Positions 1 through 8,893 are shown, counted from the first letter of the stretch. The stretch is DNA of 64,000 nucleotides from Nonomuraea soli (GCF_013761175.1 NZ_JACDUR010000004.1:744001-808000), one strand, 5' to 3'. Notes: generated by a model not told the origin, from the sequence alone. Numbers and translations are program-made.

Positions 1-24
1 CGTGTCGCCAAGGAGGCGAAGTGA
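1..24 (+). CDS. 3' end of an upstream gene (partial)
   Basis: The frame ending in TGA at 22-24 reads RVAKEAK and then stops, overlapping the GTG start of the next gene in a GTGA arrangement. Such overlaps recur throughout the downstream ABC operon, so this is probably the last codons of its first gene. An ATPase or permease is likely by position only; seven residues are too few to identify it. Confidence 0.35.
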   Translation, partial: RVAKEAK

Positions 25-752
25 AGACCGACGCCCTGCACGCCGTACGGCTGGCCAGGACCGACCTGAAGCTGCTCGGCCGCAACTACGTCGCGCTGTT
101 CAACGTGATGGTCCTGCCGCTGCTGTTCGGTTTCCTCTACCTGCAGATGACGGAGGACCCGACGTTCGTACTGTCGGGCATGCCGGGCATCCTGCTGATC
201 TTCACGGCCTTCCTGAACCTGGTCAACACCTTCACCGCCCGCCGTGAGGAGCTGGTTCTCAAGCGGCTGCGCGGTGGCCAGAGCTCGGCGGCGGCCATCT
301 TCGGCGGGGCCGGTCTCGGCGCCCTGGCGGTCTTCGTCTTCCAGGTCGTGCTGCTGATCGTGCTGACCAACCGCTACGCGGGAGCCCTGCCCACCAACCC
401 GGTGCCGATGATCGTCGGCGGCCTGCTCGGTGTGGCCGTCTTCGCCCTGCTGGCCGCGGCCTTCTCGGGCATCACACCGAGCGCCGAGATGGCGCAGCTG
501 ACCCCGATGCCGGTGCTGATCGTCCTGATGTTCGCCGCGCCGCTGGCCTGGCCGCTGGACCAGATGCCCGCCGCGCTGGAGATCGTCTCCCGTGTCCTGC
601 CGGTCACCCCGGTGATGGAGTTGATGCGGGCGGGCTACTACGGTGCATCTCTGGGTGAAATGTCGGTTTATGTCGCCACGCTGCTGGGCTGGGTGGCCGT
701 CAGCGCGCTGCTCGTCAAGCTGTTCTTCCGCTGGGACCCCCGGCACAACTGA
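21..752 (+). CDS. ABC-2 type transporter permease
   Basis: This 243-residue integral membrane protein is an ABC-2 family exporter permease. It has about six hydrophobic segments (around residues 25-45, 52-70, 95-120, 130-155, 165-190 and 215-235), and the loop near residue 75 reads REELVLKRLRGG, the amphipathic coupling element typical of the family. The GTG start at 21 is preceded by AAGGAGG at 10-16. It is followed 13 bp later by an ATPase gene and then a second permease, so one operon probably builds a heteromeric exporter. The substrate cannot be read from the sequence. Confidence 0.85.
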   Translation: MKTDALHAVRLARTDLKLLGRNYVALFNVMVLPLLFGFLYLQMTEDPTFVLSGMPGILLIFTAFLNLVNTFTARREELVLKRLRGGQSSAAAIFGGAGLGALAVFVFQVVLLIVLTNRYAGALPTNPVPMIVGGLLGVAVFALLAAAFSGITPSAEMAQLTPMPVLIVLMFAAPLAWPLDQMPAALEIVSRVLPVTPVMELMRAGYYGASLGEMSVYVATLLGWVAVSALLVKLFFRWDPRHN

Positions 753-765
753 GAAGGAACCCCCG

Positions 766-1644
766 ATGCTGGAGATAACCGGACTGCGCAAGCAGTTCCC
801 TGGTGGCAAGGTCGCGCTCGACGGCGTGGGCTTCGAGGTACGGCCGGGCGAGCTGTACGGCTTCGTCGGCGCCAACGGAGCCGGCAAGACCACCACGATG
901 CGGATCGTCATGGGCGTGCTGCTGTCCGACGCCGGCCAGGTGAGCTGGCAGGGCAGGCCGCTCGACGCCGACACCCGCAAGCGGATCGGCTACATGCCCG
1001 AAGAGCGCGGCCTCTACCAGAAGATGCGCGTGGCCGAGCAGATCGAGTACTTCGGCCAGCTGCACGGCATGAGCGCCGCGGCCGCCCGCACGGCCACGAA
1101 CGACCTGCTGGAGCGCCTGACCCTGACCGAGCGCAGGAACGACGCGGTCGAGGCGCTGTCGCTGGGCAACCAGCAGCGTGTGCAGCTCGCCGTGGCCCTG
1201 GTGCACGATCCCGAGCTGCTCATCCTCGACGAGCCCTTCTCCGGGCTCGACCCGATCGCGGTCGAGGCCCTTTCGACGGTGTTGCAGGAGCGGGCCAGGG
1301 GCGGCGTGCCCGTGCTCTTCTCCAGCCACCAGCTTGAGCTCGTCGAGCGCCTGTGCGACGCGGTCGGCATCATCTCGGCCGGGCGCATGGTCGCCACCGG
1401 GAGCGTCGAGACCCTGCAGGCCGCGGCCGGCCGGGCCCTGAAGGTCGTCGTACGGGGCGCCGAGCCGGGCTGGGCCGACGGCCTGCCCGGCGAGCTGGCC
1501 GTGCAGGGCGACCGTCATGTCCTGGTCACCAGCGGGGGCGACGACCAGGAGATCCTTCGCAGGGCCGTCAAGTCGGGCCACGTCGAGCACTTCGGCTTCG
1601 AGCGGGCCTCTCTCACCGAGATCTTCAAGGAGGCCGTGGCATGA
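766..1644 (+). CDS. ABC transporter ATP-binding protein, NatA-like
   Basis: The 292-residue cytoplasmic ATPase powers the flanking permeases. Visible motifs are Walker A (GANGAGKTTT, about residue 38), a degenerate signature LSLGNQQR, Walker B LLILDEPFSGLDP and the switch histidine in SSHQ. A C-terminal region of about 80 residues resembles the DUF4162 accessory domain of Na+/drug exporter ATPases such as NatA. I chose ATG 766 because GAAGGAA lies upstream and homologues begin at MLEITGLRKQF; a longer in-frame ORF from 643 only overlaps the previous gene. It overlaps the next start by 4 bp (ATGA), indicating translational coupling. Confidence 0.9.
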   Translation: MLEITGLRKQFPGGKVALDGVGFEVRPGELYGFVGANGAGKTTTMRIVMGVLLSDAGQVSWQGRPLDADTRKRIGYMPEERGLYQKMRVAEQIEYFGQLHGMSAAAARTATNDLLERLTLTERRNDAVEALSLGNQQRVQLAVALVHDPELLILDEPFSGLDPIAVEALSTVLQERARGGVPVLFSSHQLELVERLCDAVGIISAGRMVATGSVETLQAAAGRALKVVVRGAEPGWADGLPGELAVQGDRHVLVTSGGDDQEILRRAVKSGHVEHFGFERASLTEIFKEAVA

Positions 1645-2750
1645 GCGCCGTGTGGTTGGTGGCCAAGCGGGAGATCGTCACCACGGTCAGGACCAGGTCC
1701 TTCATCATCGGCCTGATCGTCACCGCCGTGGTGGTCGGCGTGGTGGCCTTCCTTCCCAAGTTCTTCGACGGACCGGACAAGTACACGATCGGCCTGGTCA
1801 ACTCCCAGGAGCTGCCGCTCAAGCAGGCGCTGCCCGAGGCGGAGTTCACCTTCAAGACCTTCCAGGACCGCGCCGCCGCCACCAAGGCCGTGCTCGACGG
1901 CGACCTGGACGCCGCGCTGGTCGACGGGACGACGGTGCTCACCGACGGTCAGATCGAGACCGAGCTCGGCGTGCTGATGCAGAGCGTCAACCGCGAGGTG
2001 AAGCTGGGCGCCGCCGGGGTGAACGTGCCGCCGCTGGCCATGGAGTCGGTCGGCGCCGACACCCGCTACGAGGACGCGCGAAGAGGCATAGCGTTCCTGC
2101 TGGTCATCGTGCTGTTCGGCCTGGTCATCCAGTCGGTCTCGATGGTCGCGATGGGCGTCGTCGAGGAGAAGGGCAGCCGGATCGTCGAGATCCTGCTCGC
2201 CTCGCTGCGGCCGTGGCAGCTGCTCGTGGGGAAGGTCGTCGGGCTCGGCGTGATCGGGCTGATCAACCTGGCCGTGGTCCTGGTCGTCGGCATCGGCGCC
2301 GCGGTGGCCTCCGGCTTCGCCGAGAACTTCCCGCCGGGCATGGCGGGCATCATCGCGGGCACGATGATCTGGTTCCTGCTGGGGTACGCCTTCTTCGCCA
2401 CCTACTCGGCGTCGCTGGCCTCGCTGGTCTCGCGCCAGGAGGAGGTGGGGAACGTCCTCGGCCCGATGATGCTCACCGTGATGGTCACCTACGGTGTGTC
2501 GATCTACGCCACCGGCGACCCGTCGAGCACGCTGTCGACCGTCATGTCGCTGATCCCGCCGTTCTCCTCGATGGTCATGCCGGTCCGCATGGCGGCGGCG
2601 GAGGTGCCGCTGTGGGAGGTGGGCGTCGCCATGCTGATCATGATGGCCGCCGTCGCGGGCATCGCGGCCGTGGGAGCCCGCGTCTACGAGCGCGCCGTGC
2701 TTCGCACCGGAGCCCGGCTGAAGTTCACCGAAGTGCTGCGCAGTCGTTGA
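1641..2750 (+). CDS. ABC transporter permease, NatB/ABC-2 membrane-3 type
   Basis: This 369-residue permease has one N-terminal membrane segment (about residues 20-40), a large extracytoplasmic domain of about 120 residues, and five or six C-terminal membrane segments. That is the NatB-like topology paired with DUF4162-bearing ATPases. The motif VVEEKGSRIVEILLAS after the second membrane segment is the conserved ABC-2 coupling sequence. The start overlaps the ATPase stop (ATGA) and the TGA at 2748-2750 shares one base with the next ATG. Export of sodium, a drug or a peptide is possible; the ligand is unknown. Confidence 0.88.
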   Translation: MSAVWLVAKREIVTTVRTRSFIIGLIVTAVVVGVVAFLPKFFDGPDKYTIGLVNSQELPLKQALPEAEFTFKTFQDRAAATKAVLDGDLDAALVDGTTVLTDGQIETELGVLMQSVNREVKLGAAGVNVPPLAMESVGADTRYEDARRGIAFLLVIVLFGLVIQSVSMVAMGVVEEKGSRIVEILLASLRPWQLLVGKVVGLGVIGLINLAVVLVVGIGAAVASGFAENFPPGMAGIIAGTMIWFLLGYAFFATYSASLASLVSRQEEVGNVLGPMMLTVMVTYGVSIYATGDPSSTLSTVMSLIPPFSSMVMPVRMAAAEVPLWEVGVAMLIMMAAVAGIAAVGARVYERAVLRTGARLKFTEVLRSR

Positions 2751-3865
2751 TGGGAGAGTTCAGCAAGGCACGTCGTGCCACCTGGCACATGCTCGGCCTG
2801 GCGTTGTGGATGACCTGGGGATGCGCGATCGCCGCGTTCTTCGCCACACCCGAGCCGATCTGGTGGCGCGGCGTGCTTGTGCTGATCGGGCTGATCGCCT
2901 TCAGCCGCTTCTATCTGGGCATTCTCAAGGTCCTGCTCGAACGGGCCTATCCGGCTCGCCAGGTCGCCGTCGCCGGCGGTCTGGCGGTCCTCATCGCCCT
3001 CGTGGGCGGGTTCGAGCCGTTCGGGTGCGGGTTCGTCCTGGTCGCCTGGCTCTCGGTGGCCGTGGTCAACGTCGGCAAGCGGGCGGCGGCGATCATGAGT
3101 GTCGTGGTCGGCGCCGCCTGGGGTGCGATGCTGCCGTTCGTGATCACGCCCGCCTTCGCGCCGGTGGCCGTCCAGCTGGTCATGGTCATCGTGCTGCTGC
3201 TCAGCGTGCCGGGTTCCAACCGGCTGTGGGTCTGGATCTACACCCTGGCCATCCAGGCGGAGGAGGGCAAGGAGGCCAGGGCGCGGCTGGCGGTCGCGGA
3301 GGAGCGCCTGCGCTTCGCCCGCGACCTGCACGACCTGGTCGGGCACCAGCTGTCCGCCATCGCCGTCAAGACCGAGCTGGCCGTACGGCTCACGCGGGCC
3401 GGTCGTGCCGAGGCGGCCGATGAGCTCACCGAGGTCCACGGGCTGACCAGGAGGGCGCTGAAGGAGCTGCGCGAGGCCGTGCGAGGCTATCGCGAGTTGG
3501 ATCTCAACGCCGAGCTGACCAGCGTGCGCAGCGTGCTGGAGGCGGCGGGCGTGCGGTGCGAGCTGCATCTGCCGTACCGGAACGTGCCGGACGTCGCGGC
3601 GCCGGTCTTCGCCTACGTGGTCCGCGAGGCGGCCACGAACGTGCTCAAGCACAGCCAGGCGACGCGGTGCGACATCACCGTGCGCTTCACCGGCGAGGAG
3701 GCGGCGCTCGAGGTGCGCAACGACGGGGTCGTACGGCGCGCGGCCGAGGATCTGGGCAGCGGCCTGAGCGGCCTGACCGAGCGGCTGGAGGCCATCGGTG
3801 GCAAGCTCACCGCCCGTCCGTCCGGCGGTGAGTTCCTTCTTGTCGCGAGTGTCCCGCTCGGTTAA
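2750..3865 (+). CDS. sensor histidine kinase, DesK/NarX (HisKA_3) type
   Basis: The 371-residue membrane kinase has an N-terminal sensor of about five hydrophobic segments (residues 10-165). A short coiled coil leads to the HisKA_3 box RDLHDLVGHQLSAIAVKTEL, whose first His is the likely phosphorylation site. The HATPase_c domain follows, with N box REAATNVLKH and G motifs LEVRNDG and GSGLSGL. Its start overlaps the permease stop by one base, so it is co-translated with the exporter. A close paralogue follows directly, and no response regulator is present before the operon ends. It probably senses the exporter substrate or membrane stress (inference). Confidence 0.9.
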   Translation: MGEFSKARRATWHMLGLALWMTWGCAIAAFFATPEPIWWRGVLVLIGLIAFSRFYLGILKVLLERAYPARQVAVAGGLAVLIALVGGFEPFGCGFVLVAWLSVAVVNVGKRAAAIMSVVVGAAWGAMLPFVITPAFAPVAVQLVMVIVLLLSVPGSNRLWVWIYTLAIQAEEGKEARARLAVAEERLRFARDLHDLVGHQLSAIAVKTELAVRLTRAGRAEAADELTEVHGLTRRALKELREAVRGYRELDLNAELTSVRSVLEAAGVRCELHLPYRNVPDVAAPVFAYVVREAATNVLKHSQATRCDITVRFTGEEAALEVRNDGVVRRAAEDLGSGLSGLTERLEAIGGKLTARPSGGEFLLVASVPLG

Positions 3866-3874
3866 CGTGCGCTG

Positions 3875-4993
3875 GTGATCTTACGCGGCAACGTCCCGCG
3901 CATGGCGACCGTCTGGGCGCTGACGATGGGTGTGGCGCTCGCCTGGACGGGAGCGGTGAGAGGCCTGATCGAGCACCCCGTCGGGCCCTGGCAGGCGGCG
4001 GGTGCGATCGCCGCGATGGTGCTGTTCAGCGTGCTCTACATCCGGATCAGCCGGGCGGCGGTGGCCGGTGGGCGGCGGTGGGCGGACCTGGCCGCCGCCG
4101 GAGCGGTCGCGCTGGCGCTGGTCGCCTGGATGGACGTGGGCGGTGAGCCTCGTCTGTGGGCGCTGCTCGGGCCGATCTGGGCCTCGGCGGCCGTGCTGGT
4201 CATGAGCCCGTGGCCGGCGATGCTGGTCTGCGCGGCCGTCGCGGGCGGCTACCTCGTGCTGACTCCGGAGGCGGACTCCGGCTCGGCGTTCACCTACGTC
4301 ACGCTCTGCTTCGGCATCCCGTGGGCCAACCGGCTGCAGCTGTGGTTCTGGAAGATCATCCAGCAGGCCGAGGCGGGCAAGAAGGCGCAGGCCGCGCTGG
4401 CGGTGGCCGAGGAGCGGCTGCGCTTCTCCCGCGACCTGCACGACCTGGTCGGGCACAGCCTCTCGGTCATCGCGGTCAAGAGCGAGCTGGCGGTGAAGCT
4501 GGCCAGGCGTGACCAGGAGCGGGCGGAGACCGAGATGGCCGAGGTGCGCACCCTGGCCAAACAGGCACTCGGCGAGATCCGCTCCGCGGTCCAGGGGTAT
4601 CGCAGCGTCGATCTGGCCGCCGAGCTGCGCGCCATGCGCCTGACGCTCGAGGCGGCGGGCATCGCCTGCTCGATCGAGGAGCCGCCCCGCGACCTGCCCG
4701 CCGAGGTGGCCACGCTCCTGGCCTGGGTGGCCAGGGAGGGCACCACCAACGTGCTCAGGCACAGCGGCGCGACCACCGTGAGCATCGCCTTCGACGTGCG
4801 CGAAGGCGAGCTGGAACTCCTGATGCGCAACGACGGAGCCGGCGAGCCGGGGTCGGGGAACGGCACGGGGCTGACCGGGCTGGCCGAACGCGTGACTACC
4901 CTCCGTGGTGAGTTTCGGGCGGGCCCAGAGGCCGGGGGCCACTTCGTGGTCGGAGTCGTGGTGCCCTGGAGTAGGTCGGCGACGATCGGGTAG
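3875..4993 (+). CDS. sensor histidine kinase, second DesK-type paralogue
   Basis: The 372-residue kinase has the same layout as its upstream neighbour: an N-terminal membrane sensor (about residues 8-160), the H box RDLHDLVGHSLSVIAVKSEL, and an HATPase_c domain with REGTTNVLRH and LLMRNDG. The kinase halves of the two proteins are clearly paralogous, while the membrane halves diverge more. I used GTG 3875; ATG 3902 is an alternative that removes nine residues. A tandem kinase pair without a regulator may form heterodimers or share a remote regulator. The region after it, to 5054, holds only the ribosome binding site of the STAS gene. Confidence 0.88.
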   Translation: MILRGNVPRMATVWALTMGVALAWTGAVRGLIEHPVGPWQAAGAIAAMVLFSVLYIRISRAAVAGGRRWADLAAAGAVALALVAWMDVGGEPRLWALLGPIWASAAVLVMSPWPAMLVCAAVAGGYLVLTPEADSGSAFTYVTLCFGIPWANRLQLWFWKIIQQAEAGKKAQAALAVAEERLRFSRDLHDLVGHSLSVIAVKSELAVKLARRDQERAETEMAEVRTLAKQALGEIRSAVQGYRSVDLAAELRAMRLTLEAAGIACSIEEPPRDLPAEVATLLAWVAREGTTNVLRHSGATTVSIAFDVREGELELLMRNDGAGEPGSGNGTGLTGLAERVTTLRGEFRAGPEAGGHFVVGVVVPWSRSATIG

Positions 4994-5054
4994 TTCACCT
5001 GAGCAGGCAGGATTGATCACGCTAAGTGATCTATGTCTGATTCAAGGAGGTGAC

Positions 5055-5372
5055 ATGCGAGTCCGTAAGACTCCGGGAGCACAGGTGGTCAGGGTCGGGC
5101 CTCGGCTCGACGCGGGGACCGTCGCCGGAGTACGCCCGCGACTGCACCATGCGGTCGACACGGGCGACGGAGACCTGGTGGTCGACCTCTCCGAGCTGGA
5201 GATGATCGACGCCACCGGTCTCGGTGTGCTGGTGGGCACGCATCGGCGCGCACTTGGCGCGCACCGTCACCTCGTTCTCCGCAATGTGCCGCCGAGGATC
5301 ATGCGGGTGCTGGCCGTGACCCGGCTGAATCGGGTGTTGCGGGTGGAGGCGCCTGCGGCAGCGGTGGCCTGA
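5055..5372 (+). CDS. STAS-domain anti-sigma factor antagonist
   Basis: The 105-residue protein is almost entirely a STAS domain of the SpoIIAA/BldG/RsbV kind, which binds anti-sigma kinases to release sigma factors. The phospho-acceptor region reads LEMIDATGLGVLVGTHRRA, so the conserved position is probably Thr rather than Ser. ATG 5055 follows an excellent AAGGAGG at 5044-5050; a longer in-frame ORF from 4905 overlaps the kinase and is unlikely. No anti-sigma partner is adjacent. The basic N terminus (MRVRKTPG) is slightly atypical. Confidence 0.85.
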   Translation: MRVRKTPGAQVVRVGPRLDAGTVAGVRPRLHHAVDTGDGDLVVDLSELEMIDATGLGVLVGTHRRALGAHRHLVLRNVPPRIMRVLAVTRLNRVLRVEAPAAAVA

Positions 5373-5425
5373 GGGGGCCAGGGTCCGGCGGTTCTCGGGA
5401 GTACGCCGGAGCCTCCCCGTCTTTC

Positions 5426-5457
5426 GAGACAGGCGGTGATCAGCCGCCGCCTGTCTC
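5426..5457. terminator. bidirectional terminator hairpin
   Basis: GAGACAGGCGG at 5426-5436 pairs perfectly with CCGCCTGTCTC at 5447-5457 around a 10-nt loop. It lies in the 89-bp gap between convergent genes, so it can end both the STAS transcript and the deacetylase transcript. No long U-tract is present, as is common in actinomycetes. Confidence 0.75.
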
Positions 5458-5461
5458 CCCC

Positions 5462-6679
5462 TCACATCTGCTGCCGGAGCCTGGTCAGGGTCCGGGGGCT
5501 CTGCGCGTCGAGCCAGTCGGCCAGCTGCTCGAAGGAGACGCAGCGCACCTCGTCGCGGCGGCAGGCCTCGTCCATCACCGTGATGAGGGCGCGCATGTAG
5601 ATGCCGTCGTTCCAGCTCTCGAAGTGGTTGCCGATGAAGACCGGCGCGCGGTCGCCGTCGAGGCTGCCCTCGATGGCGCGCAGGTAGGCCTCGGTGGTCT
5701 GGCGCTCCCAGCGGTTCCACTCGTGCGGACGTCCCGATTTCGCGCCGCTGTGCAGGGTGAAGAAGTTGTAGTCCATGGCCAGGACCATGCGGCCGCTGCC
5801 GGGCATGCGGATGCTGGGCAGCGGGAACTGCCACAGGCCCGCGCGCCGGTGCGGCCACGAGACGGTGCCGGTGCCCGAGGCGTCGTAGCGCCAGCCGTAC
5901 TGCTTGAAGGCTCTGAACATGGCCTCGCGGCGGCCCTCCAGGCAGGGCGTGCGGCCGCCCTTGACCACGTCGCGGATGCGGAAGGGCAGGTCGGGCCGAT
6001 GGTCGCGGCCGGAGTTGGCCCGCCAGTTCTCCACGATGGTGTGGAACTGCTCGATCTCGTCGCGCCAGTCGCCCGCCGACCAGCTCCTGACCCCGTCGGA
6101 TCCGCAGAAGTGGCCGTTGAAGTGGGTGCCGATCTCGTGGCCCGCGGTGTAGGCCGCGGCCAGCTCCTCGGCCTGCTCGTCGATCCTTCCCGGCCGCTGG
6201 AAGCCGATGTCGGAGCTGCCGGGCCTGCGCCCCGGCGGGCGGTAGAGCTCCTTGCGGTCGGAGGGCAGCAGGTAGACGCCCGACAGGAAGAACGTCAGGA
6301 ACGCGTTGTTGCGCTCGGCGGTCTCGCGGAAGACAGGGAACCAGCCCTGGTCGTCGACGCCCGCGCCGTCGAAGGAGATGACGACGAACTGCGGCGGACG
6401 CTCGCCGTCGCGCAGCCGGCAGCGCTCGAACACCTCGGTGGTCCCGCCGCTCTCCGGGCACCAGCTCCGGTGCGAGCCCTTGGCCGCGACCGCCGGCCGC
6501 GTGGGCGCGGCGGCTGCGGTGGGCCTGGCTTCGGGAGGCGGCGCCTGCGGTGTTATCGCGGAATCGACGGAACGGCCCGTGATTCCGAGCCGTTCCGACA
6601 GTGGCGCCGCGGTGACTTGACCACACGCGCTCAAGGCGAGTGACATGCCGATAAGCGGTGTGAATACCCCCCGAGTCAC
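5462..6679 (-). CDS. lipoprotein polysaccharide deacetylase (NodB-like)
   Basis: The 405-residue envelope protein starts with a lipoprotein signal peptide ending in the lipobox LSAC (Cys about residue 19) and a disordered Pro/Ala-rich stretch to about residue 85. The catalytic part resembles the NodB/carbohydrate esterase 4 fold: strand FVVISFDGAGVDD carries the usual metal-binding acidic residues in unusual form (SFDGAG instead of TFDDG). GHEIGTHFNGHF supplies the His-x3-His metal ligands. It probably deacetylates a cell-wall or extracellular glycan. The GTG start is chosen because the signal peptide begins there and the nearby ATG at 6687 runs into a stop at once. Confidence 0.75.
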   Translation of the reverse strand: MTRGVFTPLIGMSLALSACGQVTAAPLSERLGITGRSVDSAITPQAPPPEARPTAAAAPTRPAVAAKGSHRSWCPESGGTTEVFERCRLRDGERPPQFVVISFDGAGVDDQGWFPVFRETAERNNAFLTFFLSGVYLLPSDRKELYRPPGRRPGSSDIGFQRPGRIDEQAEELAAAYTAGHEIGTHFNGHFCGSDGVRSWSAGDWRDEIEQFHTIVENWRANSGRDHRPDLPFRIRDVVKGGRTPCLEGRREAMFRAFKQYGWRYDASGTGTVSWPHRRAGLWQFPLPSIRMPGSGRMVLAMDYNFFTLHSGAKSGRPHEWNRWERQTTEAYLRAIEGSLDGDRAPVFIGNHFESWNDGIYMRALITVMDEACRRDEVRCVSFEQLADWLDAQSPRTLTRLRQQM

Positions 6680-6691
6680 CTTGTCATGTAA

Positions 6692-7306
6692 TCACACTCC
6701 GTCATCAACGGTGCGGAATGACCTTCTGAACACGAGGAGGGCGACCTGAACGAGTTCCTCGACCGAGGGGGCGGGATCCGCCAGGACCCATTCGATGAGC
6801 AACTCCTGAATCGCGCCGACCATGGCCAGCGAGAGCAGGTGCAGATTGGCCGGAGGGGGCTCGTAGGCGATCGTCGCCTCTTCGATGAGGCGGGCGAACA
6901 TCTCGACGGCGCGCTGGCGCGACGCCGTGAGCACGTCGCCTGACCTGCGTACTTCCAGGTGCATGATGCGGGCGCGGCGCCAGTCGGCCGTTGTGAACTC
7001 GATATATGCGCGTATTCCGGACTTTATTTGTCCGTCTAATGTCTGCGGGGCGTCCTGGAGGGCTTTGGTGATGGCGGCCATGCTTTCTTCCACGCACTGT
7101 TCGTGGATGGCGCGCAGGAGTTCCTCCCGGCCTCCGAAACACTCGTAGAAGGCGCGGTTGGAGATCCGCGCCTCCGCACAGAGCCGCTCGATTGTGGTCG
7201 CCGTGAAACCAGGCTTGGCATACAGCGTGTAAGCGGCCGCCATCAGCCGCTCGCGTCTGTCGGCCAGTCTTTGCTCAGCCGACATTCCCCGGTAAGACCG
7301 GTTCAT
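6692..7306 (-). CDS. TetR family transcriptional regulator
   Basis: The 204-residue protein has an N-terminal TetR helix-turn-helix (RERLMAAAYTLYAKPGFTATTIERLCAEARISNRAFYECFGGREELL) followed by a helical ligand-binding domain. ATG 7306 begins MNRSYRGMSAEQR; a further 13 codons upstream are open but lack a ribosome site. It lies 80 bp downstream of the aldehyde dehydrogenase gene on the same strand and may regulate it (inference from position). No clear operator palindrome was seen next to it. Confidence 0.88.
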   Translation of the reverse strand: MNRSYRGMSAEQRLADRRERLMAAAYTLYAKPGFTATTIERLCAEARISNRAFYECFGGREELLRAIHEQCVEESMAAITKALQDAPQTLDGQIKSGIRAYIEFTTADWRRARIMHLEVRRSGDVLTASRQRAVEMFARLIEEATIAYEPPPANLHLLSLAMVGAIQELLIEWVLADPAPSVEELVQVALLVFRRSFRTVDDGV

Positions 7307-7386
7307 TGCACCCCGTCCAAATGATCGTGAGCCCCCAGAACCCACAATTATGGACGGATGATCTTATTTGGGAAAGATGGGACAGA

Positions 7387-8859
7387 TCACCTTTTGCGGC
7401 GACCGTGAAGGAACGTGACAAGCCTGATCAACCGTTCCACCTCCGCCTCGCCCTTCTTGAAGGTGGTCAGGTTCATGCCCGGCATGGCGAAGCGCTGGCG
7501 CGAGATGGCCTTGGGCCTGGTGAATTCCCGCAGGCCATCGGCTCCGTGGATGCGCCCGAAGCCCGACTCGCCCACACCGCCGAAGGGCAGCGAGGGGATC
7601 GCGGCGAAGGAGATCACGGAGTTGATCGCGGTCATGCCGCTGCGCATGAGGCGCGCCAGCTCCATCGCCCTGCGCGAGTTCTTCGTGAAGATCGTTCCCG
7701 CCAGGCCGTACGCGCTGGCGTTGGCCAGCTCCAGCGCCTCCTGCGCGTCGCGCGTGCGCCGGACGGTGATCGTCGGGCCGAAGGTCTCCTCGCGCACCGC
7801 GGGGGAGTCCTCGGGCACGTCCTCGATGATGACCGGCTCGACGTACGGCACGCGCACCGACTCCGGCCCGCCCACCAGGGTCTTGCCGGTCTTGGCCGCG
7901 TCGTCGATGTGGCGCTTGATGATGTCGAGCTGCCCCGGCATCGTGATCGGCCCGTAGTGCTCCCCGGCCTTCACCTCCTTGGCCATGGAGGTGAGCTTGC
8001 CGACGAAGGCCTCGTAGACCTGGTCGACCACGTAGACACGTTCCACGCCCACGCAGGTCTGCCCGGCGTTGGACATCGCGCCCCACAGGCACGCGTCGGC
8101 CGCGGCGTCGAGGTCGGCGTCGGCGTCGACGATGAAGGCGTCCTTGCCGCCGCACTCGGCGACCAGCGGGGTGAGGTTCTCCGCGCACGCGGCCATGACA
8201 CGCTTGGCGGTGGCGTAGGAGCCGGTGAAGGCGATCTTCTTGACCCGGGGGTCCTTCGCCAGTGCCGCGCCGGTCTCGCCCAGGCCGGTGACGGTCTGCA
8301 GGACCGGGTACTCCGGCACCGACTCGGCGAACAGCTCGGCCAGCTTGACGCCCACGCCCGGCGTGAGCTCGCTGGGCTTGAAGACGACCGCGTTGCCCGC
8401 GGCCAGGGCGTAGGCGATGGAGCCCATCGGCGTGAAGACCGGGTAGTTCCACGGCCCGATGACGCCGACCACGCCGAGCGGCAGGTACTCCAGCGTGGCG
8501 GCCATGTTCATGCCGATCATGCCGGTGGAGACGCGGCGGGGGCGCAGGACCTTGTGCGCGTTGCGCGCGGCCCAGTCGAGGTGGGTGATCGTCAGCACGA
8601 TCTCGAGCGTCGCGTCGCCGATCGGCTTGCCGGTCTCGTCGTGCACCACCTGGGCGAGCTCGCGCAGGTTCCTGGTGACGACCGCCTTGTAGTCGAGGAG
8701 CCTGCGGCGGCGCTCCTGGTGGCCGATGCCGGCCCACCAGCGGGCCGCTTCCTCGGCCCTGCTCACAGCCTCGTGCACCGCGTCGGCGGCCTGCTTGGGG
8801 TAGCTGCCCACGACCTGTCCCGTCGCGGGATTGAGGGAGTCGAACGTCAGGGTCGTCAT
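7387..8859 (-). CDS. NAD(P)-dependent aldehyde dehydrogenase
   Basis: The 490-residue enzyme belongs to the ALDH superfamily, close to the coniferyl/succinate-semialdehyde type groups, and oxidises an aldehyde to the acid. The general base region is LVAECGGKDAF (Glu), the nucleophile is Cys in NAGQTCVGVE, and the cofactor loop is FTGSYATAKRV. The fold is full length, with PWNYPVFTP near residue 135 and EETFGPTITV near 350. The C-terminal about 40 residues (TTFKKGEAEVERLIRLVTF) resemble the membrane-proximal tail of fatty-aldehyde-type ALDHs. A TetR gene follows it; its physiological substrate is unknown. Confidence 0.93.
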   Translation of the reverse strand: MTTLTFDSLNPATGQVVGSYPKQAADAVHEAVSRAEEAARWWAGIGHQERRRRLLDYKAVVTRNLRELAQVVHDETGKPIGDATLEIVLTITHLDWAARNAHKVLRPRRVSTGMIGMNMAATLEYLPLGVVGVIGPWNYPVFTPMGSIAYALAAGNAVVFKPSELTPGVGVKLAELFAESVPEYPVLQTVTGLGETGAALAKDPRVKKIAFTGSYATAKRVMAACAENLTPLVAECGGKDAFIVDADADLDAAADACLWGAMSNAGQTCVGVERVYVVDQVYEAFVGKLTSMAKEVKAGEHYGPITMPGQLDIIKRHIDDAAKTGKTLVGGPESVRVPYVEPVIIEDVPEDSPAVREETFGPTITVRRTRDAQEALELANASAYGLAGTIFTKNSRRAMELARLMRSGMTAINSVISFAAIPSLPFGGVGESGFGRIHGADGLREFTRPKAISRQRFAMPGMNLTTFKKGEAEVERLIRLVTFLHGRRKR

Positions 8860-8893
8860 GACTCGTAACGATAGTCCTGTAACTCAGCGCTTA

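Noticed and set aside
1517..3865. 782-codon plus-strand frame spanning two genes
   Set aside because: Its first half is an Arg/Gly-rich shadow of the permease gene; only the part from 2750 (histidine kinase) is real.
5031..6626. 531-codon minus-strand frame
   Set aside because: Arg/Ala/Pro-rich shadow of the deacetylase, which has a signal peptide and motifs in the other frame.
7306..8868. 520-codon plus-strand frame opposite the aldehyde dehydrogenase
   Set aside because: Composition typical of antisense shadows in high-GC DNA; no family motifs.
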